64,000 nucleotides of DNA, taken from Chrysomallon squamiferum. Taxonomy: Eukaryota > Mollusca > Gastropoda > Neomphalida > Peltospiridae. Below are positions 42,245 to 54,769 of this stretch, piece by piece. Where the stretch lies: positions 12,887,606 to 12,951,605 of the forward strand of contig CM022666.1 of the NCBI GenBank assembly GCA_012295275.1, in the 5' to 3' direction. The translations under genes and the position numbers were made by a program. Every line of letters starts with the position of its first letter. Positions within the stretch are counted from its first letter, which is position 1. The notes beneath the pieces are model-generated. The model made no database searches. It had not been told where the DNA came from and worked only from the letters and a program-made list of their open reading frames with translations.

Positions 42245-44534
42245 TTAAGTGTCATACTCCATTATTATTATTATTGTGATTATTATTAATAGAAAAAATC
42301 CTAGTCGATATTTCATATATATATAAATAAAAATATGACTTGCATTCGAACGCTATTTTTTACTCGATTTAAAAAGAACAGATTAAATGAATATGTAGCC
42401 CCCAAAATGTACATCCGGCTGTCTTCAGTTTACCTCCAAGCCAAAAATGGATGCTTGAAAAGTTGCGGTTTTGCACCAATGAACGATGCGATTTCATCGT
42501 TATAGACTATTGGATCTCTCTGTATCATGTGACGTGGTGATTCGTACCAGCGATCTGACCGCAGTTTCTATCAAATTATTTTAATAATATTAAGAATAAT
42601 ATGAATAATAAGATATTAAATGAATTAATAATTCTTAATGGATACATAGTCATTTTCAAAAAAAAAAAATAAAAAAGGAAAAGAATGGAAAAACGAAAAA
42701 AAAATTACTCTATAGTAGAATGTATTTACTTACGTCAGACAGTGTGCTAGAATACTCTAGTCAGTATGATTTACGTGAGTTTTTAGTAGTTTGTAGTACA
42801 CTCACTGCTTATAGGTGAGATTCAAGTTACGAACAAGAAAAGAGTAAAATTACATCATTGTTTTTTAATATGTCATATAAAATATATTACCCGATCTCTT
42901 CTGATATCTTGTTCCATGTCAAACTTTGTGGGTAATTTTACTTTTCCTTTACACACCTGAGAGAACCAGCGAGACTGAATTTCGGACATGGTCAGTATTC
43001 CGCCAGATGACGCCTGGACAAAACCGATAAATCCGAGAGTGTGACCAATGAGAGGACTAAACACATTTTATACAACTGAAAGAGGAAAAAACAAAACATC
43101 CCATATATTTTAAATAAACGTTTGTTCGGAAGAAGAATAACAATAAAAAAAAAAAAAAAATTTTATCAGAATTTAAGCATATTCAGTAAATGTTTAATTT
43201 ACGGTTATAAATCTGTGTTCCTGTTTCCATATTCATGTTTGCTTTAAAATACGAAAAATAATTACAACAAATAAAACGTTCTTGGAAATCGATTTAATTT
43301 TTTAAAATATAAAATGTCATTGTCTGGCTAGACAGTCTATATGATGATGATGATGATGATGATGATGATAATAATAGTAATAATAAATTAAATAATTAAT
43401 TGATTGTATCTCCATAATCACCGATGTTTCTCAAATTCGTTAAAGTCCAGACTGATCAATGAGAACGATTCTTACGTGAAGAGAGTTGTTATTTTCGTCC
43501 AAGATCTGTTCACGTAGTTCAGAAGAAAGGTACGGTAGACTGGTTCTGTAACCGGTGCAGCACACAATACGATCAAACTTTTCTGATGTTCCGTTTACAA
43601 AATACACAGTGTCACCTTCTATTTTCTGCAACAAAAATATTTAAAATACTTGTTTTTCTGATGGAAATAAGTTTTATTCAGCGCCACATTTAATTTCCCG
43701 TTATATGGTATTATAAGTATGGTTGAAGACCTTTAATGTACATTTCCTGTTCTAGACAATGTTAACGATTAGTATATTAAAATTATTTTTAAACAGTCAT
43801 ACTGAAAATATTATATATTAGCAAAAAAAAAAAAGCAGTTAAACAATTTTTAAGAAAATCTCCAAAACATGTTGTTTGAATACTGAACTTTCCCAAAAAT
43901 GCCATGTTATGTTTTATCTTAATAACATAAATTACAAAACATAAATAATATATCCTAAACGATTAATTCTTATTATTTTAAAGAATTTTTACCAGGATGT
44001 TGTTAACGATTCTGATGTTTTTGCGCTGAATATGATGTATCAAAGTAGGACTAACGGTAGGATGTGCTTGTAAGGCTCGCATCTTCGGATTCAAACCCCA
44101 TCTAATAATAATAATAATAATAATATTGATGGTGCTGGATAAAGTGATGATGATGATGATGATGATGACGATGTGTTGATGTGATTATGATGATGATGAT
44201 AAGACTGATAAACGAATTTACAAGAAGCTGAATAATACCGTTTGGGATTTCCATGAATCAGTTTGAGTATTGCTTCGAAAATGACGTTGGCCCATCGCCA
44301 AGGCAACCAGAAAAATGCGCGACAAACGTAAACATCTATGGGATGACCAAAAACGTAGTTAGGAACAATCCACGCACCTGATCTTGTACTTATACAAACC
44401 GATTTACATCTGCAAAAACAAATACATTTTATTTCACACGTGTATCTTACATTTTAATGAATATTGGCAACCAAATGTACTTTGGAAACGAAACAAATTA
44501 ACAAAACAAAACAAAACGAAGCAAAACATAAATT

Positions 44535-44594
<60 letters not shown>

Positions 44595-45585
44595 AATAAA
44601 TAAATAAATAAATTAAATAAATTAAAATAAAATTATTAAAATGGTGAACAAAAAGGTGGAAAATAGGATGCAGAAAAATAATATACGTAACTGATGCTAA
44701 GAAATTATTAAGTATAAATAAGCAAGTTAAAATTTTCGTTTTTATATATTATTTCATTTTCTAAAATTATTTGTTCAGTGATTACCTGCCTACACTAGCA
44801 CAATCCACAGCTACATCAACTCCGCTGTTTCCTATTCCAACCACTAAAACTCGTTTGCCAACAAAGCCACTGCTTATAGCATCCTTATAATCAACTGAAT
44901 GGATTATCTCCCCTAGTGAAATGAAATGAAAATAAATAAATAAATAAATAAATAAATAAACTAATTATAAAATATATATATATATAATAATTATCAAAGG
45001 TGGCAGAAAAGATTGCTCTAAAAATTTGTTTGTATACTTCAAAGTTATTATTAAATAAAAAATTTATTATTAAATAAAAATGTTATGTTTTGTGAGCGAT
45101 CTGTCATGGTTGATAACAATGTATGACAGTAAACATTTGAACCATAACTTATCACTCCTTAACGGGTCGCACCAATTTTTTCTGAAGTGTCTTTTTGTTT
45201 TGACGAAGAATTAGAGATATCAGCGTCCCTAATATACATTCACTGCTTTGTCTCATTGCTTAGTACGCCCATTAGACCTGTTCCCGTTCCAACAGATCCT
45301 GTTACCCAAAGGCATTTGTATGTATTTTTCTACCAACGGAAAGATGTATATAAATCACGCTGAGGTGTAAAATGGTTGCAAGACCTGTAAAAGTTTCTTG
45401 TCCTTGTAAATGTATGCGGTGCGGCTCGGCGTGATGTCCAGACGCGACTGCAAGAAAGTTTCCAATAAATATTTCTCTTTCTTTCTTTTCTTTCTTTCCG
45501 TCGTCGTCTGTCTCGCAAACAGTAACATGCCATTCCTCGTCTGAAATTAAACAACAGCAATAGCAGGTATGTTTATTACTATTAC

Positions 45586-45667
<82 letters not shown>

Positions 45668-45748
45668 GCTACTGTTATTGTTGTTACTGTTGTTGTTGTT
45701 GTTGTTATTATTATCATTATTATTAGTAAGTTGTTGTTGTTGATATAG

Positions 45749-45794
<46 letters not shown>

Positions 45795-45836
45795 TGCTAT
45801 TGTAATGTTGTTATTGCTGATGTTGTGTTGTTGATA

Positions 45837-45876
<40 letters not shown>

Positions 45877-46388
45877 GTTGTTGTTGTTGTTGTTGTTTTT
45901 ACAATTGTTGTTGCTATTAGCAAATAATATTTTCTATATTCGTACAAAACAAAGAGCCATACTTCAGCTCACTCTTTTTTTCAACGTTGACGACTTTAAC
46001 CTGAAACCGAATCAGTTCGTTCAGTTTGAAATGGGTGGTGTAGTCGACGATGTACCTAGCAATGTCAGTGTGGTGAGGAAAGTCGCAGACGTCATCGGGG
46101 AAGGGAAAGTCGGAAAAGCAGTAATTGTACTTGGAAACATTTCTGAACAAAACGATTTGAAAACAACGAAGTGATTTCTTAGTTTTGTTATAAGAAATTT
46201 TTGAAAATAATGCAGCTGTTCTATGTAAAACAAAAGACAGACTGATATATCTTCGTTTATCTACGAAGAAAAAAAGAAAAGCAAAAACTGCGTGTTTTCT
46301 TCTTTCTTCTTCTTCTTCTTCTTATTATTATTATTATTATTATTTATTAAAAAAAATGAAACAGACAGACAGAGAGAAAGTTAGGGTG

Positions 46389-46485
<97 letters not shown>

Positions 46486-46624
46486 AGTAGCCAAAAATCT
46501 TTAAAAGGAAAAGATATACATGAACCTTATGTATGCCATTAACAGAGCTTAGGCACAGCTATAAGGATTGATCTTGCTACATATCATTCCATCTGATTTG
46601 ATAACTACTGTTAAGACAGAGATC

Positions 46625-46697
<73 letters not shown>

Positions 46698-46955
46698 AAA
46701 CAATATATAAATAAATAAATAAAATGAATATATGATGTACATAAAAACGTACATGTGGGTAAACCGCATCACTCCGTAATCATTTTCTCGAAAAGTCCAC
46801 ACCCCTCCAACCTCGCCGGTTCTTTCCAGTACCGCTACTGAAAATCCATCTTCTCTGAGACATTTAGCAGCCACGAGCCCGGAAACTCCGGCTCCTATTA
46901 CAATGGCATCTCTTCTGGTTATTTTAGAGGTTTCGTTTCTTCCAGGCAAATCCAT
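41796..46955 (-). CDS. FMO: Flavin-containing monooxygenase, 10 coding exons, with an apparent frameshift in exon 8
   Basis: FAD- and NADPH-dependent enzyme that oxygenates N- and S-containing substrates; vertebrate relatives sit on the ER membrane. Exons: 46753-46955, 45973-46142, 45385-45540, 44786-44912, 44239-44409, 43993-44101, 43476-43625, 42891-43075, 42434-42567, 41796-41982. Length is about 530 aa, normal for the family. Residues 21-26 are GAGVSG (FAD Rossmann site) with an ERTGEVGGVW follow-on. CFSDFPFPDD is the usual early motif. The FMO signature FTGEIIHSVDY is at 175-185 and GIGNSG (NADPH site) at 202-207. VCCTGYRTSLPYL and HPFLAWR follow later. A hydrophobic C-terminus (NIYGLFILPVLYHSWIVFI) would anchor the membrane. 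In exon 8 the run after TTGTAT has four A where the family frame needs five; every other junction is in phase. FMO subtype is not assignable. Confidence 0.92.
42030..42180. repeat. Purine-rich tract in the last FMO intron
   Basis: GAAA-rich sequence containing ACAGAAAGAAAGAAAACA. It is closely related to the tract at 13770-14010 in the giant inverted repeat, so the family is dispersed. Confidence 0.6.
42194..42243. repeat. (GT)n microsatellite in FMO intron
   Basis: About 25 uninterrupted GT units. Confidence 0.95.
44536..44613. repeat. (AAT)n-(AAAT)n tract in FMO intron
   Basis: Trinucleotide run that passes directly into a tetranucleotide run. Confidence 0.9.
45576..45876. repeat. (ATT)n cluster in FMO intron 2
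   Basis: Three ATT runs (45576-45667, 45751-45792, 45839-45876) separated by TTG/CTG-rich sequence, followed by a (TTG)n run. Together they fill most of the intron. Confidence 0.9.
46394..46483. repeat. (GA)n microsatellite in FMO intron 1
   Basis: About 45 uninterrupted GA units, one of the longest pure dinucleotide tracts in the window. Confidence 0.95.
46628..46691. repeat. (TA)n microsatellite in FMO intron 1
   Basis: About 32 TA units, roughly 60 bp from the donor of FMO exon 1. Confidence 0.95.
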
Positions 46956-47556
46956 AGCTTATAATTCATTGTTAAAATTTGAGAATTAAATAATACACAG
47001 TACCAGATTAAAATTAATTTGTCACTGTATGTGATTACAGTTCTTTTTAGTTTTGTTATTACAAAGTACTGGTATAGAAACTATTATCATTACATCGGAA
47101 TTACGTAGACTCGGAAAACCTCGGACGATTCCGATTTACTTAGAATATAATTAGGGAAATTGAAAGTATGAACAGAAATGGGAAGAATATAAATAACTAG
47201 TAATAATGTTCTCTCAGTTTAACCAACAGCTAGCTCATTTTGTTAATTTAGTTAGAAGATACCATCTCAATGACTAATTTAAGTCCATTTACATATGTGA
47301 AAAAAATGTTAAGTGTTTGAATTTAATTATAAACCAAACCTTTATCAGTTTCGAAATGATTATCCACAGTCAGTTCTTCAAATAATGCACCAATAATTTC
47401 TACACAACCAATGTGTATAAACTGTTAGAAGAAAGTTTTAAAATTTGGTTTTAAAATAAATAATATCAAATAACGTAACATTCTAGCATCTGGAATACTA
47501 TTTACTGATTTAATTAATTTAACTGATTCTAACGTAAATGAAACTGTTCACACGCA

Positions 47557-47599
<43 letters not shown>

Positions 47600-47792
47600 C
47601 ACATTATGTTGTATCTAATTAAAGAACAGTGCCAATTTTGCTCACATATTAACTGACCACATTAAAGCTGCTCTACATCAACGCGATACACATTAACCAA
47701 ATATTTTCTCCAAGGTAAGAAAAAGTTTGACAGCCTCTGATTTATTATTTATTTATTTATTTATTATTATTAGTAGTAGTTGTAGTAGTAAC

Positions 47793-47851
<59 letters not shown>

Positions 47852-48913
47852 TATTTGTAATGAAATCCAAATGAAGACAAAAATGGTTTAATTGGAGAAG
47901 AGATTATGTTGAAGAACCTTACACATTTGTTCGAAACGGCATATGATTCATATTTTGTTCCCATCACCAGCAGACTTCAACTATACAGCAGACTTCAACC
48001 TTGTAACAGAAACGTATAGTTTAAGGAGGAGCTCTGCTCTGAAAGAGGAAATTAATGGACAACGAAATAGTCCAACTGGGTTGATTAGAAAAAAGTTTTA
48101 CGATAGGGATTGTAGGTATAATTATCACTTGATGTTAGTTGTTGAATTCCAAATATTTAACCCGGTTCTAATTATTTATTATTTTAATAGGATGTTATTT
48201 CTATTTAAAATGGGTCGGGGCAAGTAATTAGGATCAGTTTTGATCTGTTATCGTGATATTCGTGTTACCGTGAATTATCATCTTCATCATCATCACGTAA
48301 CTGAAGCGAAAGTGGTAAATATTAAATACACAAACGTTCAAAATGCTTAAGACAATAATAAGCTAAAAATATATACTGTTAAAACATATTATATTACTTT
48401 TTTAACATGCATATTTGTATTGTCAAACTGTATAAATTTTAGTTAAGTATTACTTTTAATGTTTAAGTATGTATGTTTAAAAAATTTAATTTATTTGATA
48501 TCTTAATATTAATTAAGACAGCACTGGATGTTAAATATAAATTAGCATTGTTTGAAAATGAAAAAAGAGAGGATTGTTATTTATTTTCTCGTCTTAATAA
48601 CATTAAGAATAACTCCAATTAAAATATTACTTTGTAAAGAGAATTGTTATTAATAATTTGCTTTATGTATAAATATCATTGATTGTGTAAGCCAAGATCC
48701 ATTATTGTTTTCAAGACAGTAACATTTCTGATAATCCCAAAAGTTGGAATTTAACAGTTTATATATATATATATTCTTTTTCATATATATTTTATAAAAT
48801 ATAACTGATTTTATTTTGTTAATATCCCCTCCCTTTTTTTCCACATCTCGAGAATGTTATGCATATTTCATTAATAAAACTATATATCTACTAAATTAAA
48901 CTTTTATTTTCAG
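46956..48913. promoter_or_regulatory. Divergent intergenic region between FMO and the C5orf34 homologue
   Basis: Holds the promoters of both neighbours, which point away from each other. It includes a (CA)n tract (47556-47603) and a (TAG)n tract (47770-47851). The acceptor at 48911-48913, 13 bases before the C5orf34-homologue ATG, implies a non-coding first exon upstream. A good donor (CTCCAAG|GTAAGA) at 47714/47715 is one candidate. No TATA or other core element is convincing. Confidence 0.4.
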
Positions 48914-48926
48914 GAACTAACTGAAA

Positions 48927-51900
48927 ATGGCAGCTGTCCCTGCACTGATGGTGATTTACACAAATGATGCAGTAGAAGTACGTTACTCAGATGGGTCCAG
49001 GCTTGAACTTTCACCCTGTGGCTCGGCCATTAAACATTACTACAAACCTGATGCTGATGCTCATCCAATTTCAGGTTCATACATTTTCTACATGTAACCA
49101 AAAAGCCTTATAATAATTATATACATACATACATACATATTTAACTATCAAGAGAATCTATTTTTTTATATCATAAAGAGTTCATACTGTCTGCAGGCAT
49201 ATTTATATAATATTTTAAATAATTTTGTTAATGAAATAAAGTTTATAATCGTTAAAACTAAAAATAAATATCAGATATCGCTATTTTGGCTACTCAGAAA
49301 AGGTTTCTGACAAGGAATGTTCTATCTGTACTTTTGAAATTTAACAAAAAAAAGAAAAGTTTTATTCTTGCAGTAGTAATAATTATAGTTGCCATATTAG
49401 AATTTAAAGGTCCTTTGTTTTTTAAAATAGTTGAACTAAAAAATGCAGCTAAATAATACCAATTCAACAATTAATTTAACATGTAAAAATATTCAGTGGT
49501 GTTGTTATAAATTGTATTCTGTTTTTATCATAACAATAAAGATAAAAATATATTATTATTATTGTATCATTAAAATTATTATTATAAATGTTAACTAGAA
49601 AATATTGATTATACTAGCATATAGGCTTCTTGTTTTCTCGTTGATTATATTTTTATAATTATTATAATTTTGATATTGTCTTATTTACAATAATAATATC
49701 ATAACTTTTTGTTATTTTAAATTGATTTTGACAGGCTATAGATCTGTGCAGCAGAGAACTCGATTTGTCACAAGTCAGTTCAGACACAAAGTTCTTCAAG
49801 CAGTGGACTTTCGTAATCGATTTGCTGAGATTCCCTATGTCTGCCAGGAACTGCTTCACAAAGATGAAGTTATGGTATGAATGAAATTAATATTATAAAT
49901 TTTTTTTTACAGCAGCTTAATTCTAAATGTACATAAATAAGTTAAAAATTGATTACAAACATGGTCTAAATTAAGTGCCATTTTTAACTTTGTTTTTTAC
50001 TTTTTTCTTTTCTTCTGTGGATTTTTACAGATATCTTGACTGAATGCAGTAGAAAATGTATTTTTTGGTTTGTACGAAACACTTTTGAATTTTAAAAATC
50101 AATCATTTCAATTTCTGTATGCTGTTTTGCTGGTTTTTGTTCTTGTTTTGTTGTCTGATTATTTCAGTTTGTGTGTTTGTTTGATATAAACATAAAGTAT
50201 ATTTTCAGAAATTAATTGATATTCCAGCAGAAAATGTCATTGTATTTTTTCTTTTTATACAGACCTTAAGTAAATTTAAAAACATTAATAGTTATATAGC
50301 TTTATTGGGTTTTTTCTTCCACAGTTGACAAAATTCACAACTATTAATTTTAAATTCTATATACTTGTTTTTATTATTATTATTATCATTACTTTGTTCA
50401 TTTGTTCATTTGTATAAACTTCAGTTGTCTTTTAAAAATGAACAAGTTTAGTGATTATAATTATACCAGTATTGGCTTTGTTTTTCTTTTTCTTTTTTCT
50501 TTTTTTCTTTTTTTAATTTATACAAATCACAAATGAAAAGAAATATTTAAAATTTCAGTCTCTGTATTCTGACATCAGACATGCTGCTTGGCCCAAAGAA
50601 TCAGACAAGGCAAACATCGAATATTTACCTGATGGAGGGGTGAGGATATTTTCTCTTGATGAATATGCAAGTCTTGTTCTCTCTCCCCACAGACAGGAAT
50701 TCACTGTCTGTTACCTTTCCAAACTGAGCAAAGATTCAGCAAAAACAAATAAAGAGTCTCCAACACAAGTCTCAACTTCATACACTAACAACAGTTCTGG
50801 TTTTGAAAATGATGATCAGGTTGTTCCGGAACCAAATTCTGAGAACAACCGGTCTTTTACAGACGACGAGAAACTGAGAGCAAGTCCAAATATTGCGAAA
50901 TCTGATGTGGTATGTGCTGCCTGTAGGGTGTCTACTCCTACTGATGAAATAAACAACAGGTTTAGTGATGGAATAGAGATTACGCCTTACGGAAAATCAG
51001 CTTTTGTGAGAGTTGGGAATACGGATCCTGTTCACGATCTGTCGAGTATTAGTAAAACCTCATCAGAAGGTCTTTGTACCACGATTGACGTAGATACGAC
51101 ACTTAATCCCCATCAGAGCAGTTCTGTGAATAACCCAGATCACAGTTGTGGTTTGGATAAAACACCTGAAAAAAAACCTGATGAAAATCAGTCAGCAGGA
51201 AGTGAAAAATCACAGAGTAAAAAAGATAAATGTAAACAAGTGGTCTTTTCAGACAGTACTAAAAATAGCTCAGGTAATTTGTCGAAAGAAAGCGCTGTTA
51301 CATCAAGTGGAGAGCTGGACAGTTCGGGTGACGTCAAATGTCGTCATCTGTATTGTTGGGTGACACGTCACTTCTCTTGTAATGAGTGCCCGTTGTCATG
51401 GAGACATCCCTTAAAGCTTGCTACTGAAGCTGCAGCTAAGAAGAAACAAACAGGTAATATAATGATTATAATTAATAATTAATTAATTTATTTATTTATA
51501 TCTTTTTTATTGTTATTATTAACACACATTTACATATTTTAAGAAATAAGTTCATTCTTTTAAAAATTGAAAATAATTTTTTAATGTTTTGCTTTTAAAT
51601 GTGTAGATTTATTTGTATTTATAAAATATGCTTAGCTAATTCCTTGGTTTTGTCTTCAGATTATTACATTTTGTAAAATGTTACAACATCAAGTTCATTC
51701 ATTCTTAATATTACTGTTTGTATGAATTAATAAAATATTTATTGCAAAGCATTTATGAATACAGAATTAGGGTAGTTTAAAAATATATCATTTAAAAAAA
51801 ATTATTTGTTTAGGAGAAAATGAAAGTGAACATAATTCCCATCCAGTCAAAGGACAGAAACTCAAACAGCCAAACAAAATACCTCTTCACCTCGACAAAA

Positions 51901-52088
51901 AGAAGTGCACATTTACCTCCCTTCCTAGAGCTCTTCCTTTGAGTTGTCCATTCCAGCACAAACACAAATGGAATGTTCTAGATGATACTGATACTCTTCA
52001 AGGAGGTGTACTCAAAGTGATGCTAATAGATGGAGCAGTGTATAGGTAAGTTTATTCTATACATACTTATATATATATATATTCACTT

Positions 52089-52122
<34 letters not shown>

Positions 52123-54738
52123 AAGAGAAGAATAGATGTAGTCCCTAAATTTTCATTGATTTCTATTACTGGTAGCTTATAAATAATAATTAAAATCAAC
52201 TGTTTGTAATGGAAATATAATAATACATAATTTCTTCCAGCATCAATAATTATAATATTTAGATTTATTATTACTACTAATATAAAAATGTATAGTTCAT
52301 AAGTAAAATTTTGGTCAGGGTGTTTAAAACTGAAAAAAGAAGAATAACAAAAATTAAAAATTAGGTTTGTGGAATGAAAAAACATGAATCACAACCACAG
52401 AGGGAGTAAATGGGAATAAACAAAACTGCTTAATATTAATAAATATTAAATGCCAGTAAACAAATACATTTTTAATATTTTATTTTACAGAGTTATACAC
52501 ATGGCAGCAATGAACATGATTGAAGTGTACCCAGGAGATGGGAGTGTTTTCATCTCACAAGGAATCAGTGGCCATTACTTTTCTAACATTCAGTACAGCA
52601 ATGGACAGGTATGTTATAGTTACTTTATTTATTTTATTTTATTTTTTGTTTTGTTTTGTTTTGTTTTGTTTTGTTTTGTTTTGTTTTGTTTTGTTTTGTT
52701 TTATTTTGTTTTGTTTTGTTTTGTTATTTTATGTTTTGTTTTGTTATTTTATGTTATTTTATTTTATTTTATTTTATTTTATTATTATTATTATTTTTTT
52801 TTTTTTTATTATTATTTTTTTATTTATCTTATTTTCATTATATAATATTAATTATATTAAATTATATTACATTATATTGTTATTGTTATTTAGTACAGTA
52901 GTAGTATTTTAAATTCATTTTATTTATGTTTTTTTTATTTTGTTTTATTTTTAGACATTGTGGGAATGATTTATCAAAGGTCATGGTACATGTCTCAACT
53001 CATCCACACTTTAAAGCTTTTCAAAGCAAAATGTATCTGTATTTCATTCACACCCTGTTACAGTAAAGCCTTGATTTAAGACTTCCATTTCATCAGATTC
53101 AGCTGACAAAAATTTTGATCCAAAGCAAACTCTCAAATTCCCCTGGAATTATTGTCTCCTTTCAGTAATACTGTAATTGATAAATCGGACAAAGTGTGAA
53201 GGAGTTTTTAAATTAAAAAAATTTTATGTTATTATATTAAAAATATAATGTTATCATATTAAATTATTGTCATTATAAAGTGTTTTCTGCTACACCTTTG
53301 TTCCTATTTGTTTGTTAAATTGATGGTTTGATGTGTTTACTAATTTTATTTTTTTTTTTTTTTTTTTTTAGATTACAGAATTATTTTTTAATGTTTTTTT
53401 TACTTTTTCAGGTTGTTGAGAAAAGTTTTTCTCTCAAAGCTCTGCCACCTCAACTTCCTGGATCTTCATACTCTGTGGAAAAACTGCTAAAAAGAGCACA
53501 AAGGTAAAATTAATTATCTCCCTTAGAATCATACATCACTTCATTAACTTCTTTGAAAAGAGGAACATTCTGTTATCATCTTTCAGAAAAAGATAATATT
53601 TAGGATATTTCTTTCTGACTTCCTTTACAAAAAAACTATTTAGAGCATAATTTTAACTGAATAAATTTTTACAATTATTTTGTAAAATAATAGTGCAATC
53701 TATGAGTTTTTCTTTGTTTTAGATTTCTATTTCTATAAATATTTTCAGAATAATTTTATCACTACCATGAATACTTTATTATTTGTAATTATTATTTTAA
53801 GAAATATATATTTTACTTAATGATCAAATTGTTATAAGTTTTTAATAATTATGTTTCAGGTTGTTGATACAAGCTATCCAAAATGACAAAATGTCTTCAG
53901 CAAAAGTTAATCCTTGTTGGAAGGTAAGCTATTATCTTCTGGTTATCTGTTTTTGAATAATGAAAATGTATTGATTTTAATCAGAAATTTTTTTAATCGA
54001 AAAAGAATATTTATGTGTTAATATATCATTGTTAATTTTTATCTTTTTCAAAGCTGAGAATATTAGTAAAAATAATAACAATAATAATAATATCTATTAT
54101 TTTTATTGTTACTTTCATCATCATCAGCATCATTATTGCTACTGTTATTACTATTTCTATTATTGTTGTTGTTGGTTTATTATTATTACTATTACAATTA
54201 TTATTATTGTTATTATTATTACCATTATTATTATTATTATTATTATTATTACAGCAGGAAGAGATTAAGATAGTTGAACCCCTCCCTGTGGTACTGCTGG
54301 AGGAGTGTCACATTCCTGGGTGGGGCAAGTTCACTGCTTACACGAACGGAAGGGTGAGAATTGTATTTGAGGACCGCACATCCATGGACTTGCTTTGTGA
54401 CTTCACAAAGCGAATACAAGAATGTGTCGGTCACAGCGACCAGTCTGAAGAGTTAATAGAAGTAAGATCAAGTTAACTTCTACCATGTTTTATTAATTAA
54501 TAACCTAAATACGTTTAAACAGAAATGTGACCTAACATGCCTGAAAGGGTCAAGTGACAAAAGTCAAGATGGCTGAGAGTATAAAGATACGTCTGGTTTT
54601 TGTAATTGTTAATTATTAATTATCACACAAAAAAGTTTTGACAATAAATTTCTGTTAGTTCCACTTTAAATGTTATGGAGGCATATGTGAATCATATCAC
54701 AGTTTGGTTACCTCTCTTGTATTCACATATTTACATAA

Positions 54739-54769
<31 letters not shown>

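Noticed and set aside
45875-46233. Plus-strand frame of 99 codons with protein-like composition
   Set aside because: It is the antisense of FMO exon 2, whose minus-strand reading (CFSDFPFPDD) is the real one.
52450-52912. Long Phe/Leu/Tyr frames on the plus strand
   Set aside because: Read-through of the C5orf34-homologue exon 5 into a (TTTTG)n intron tract, plus frame shadows.
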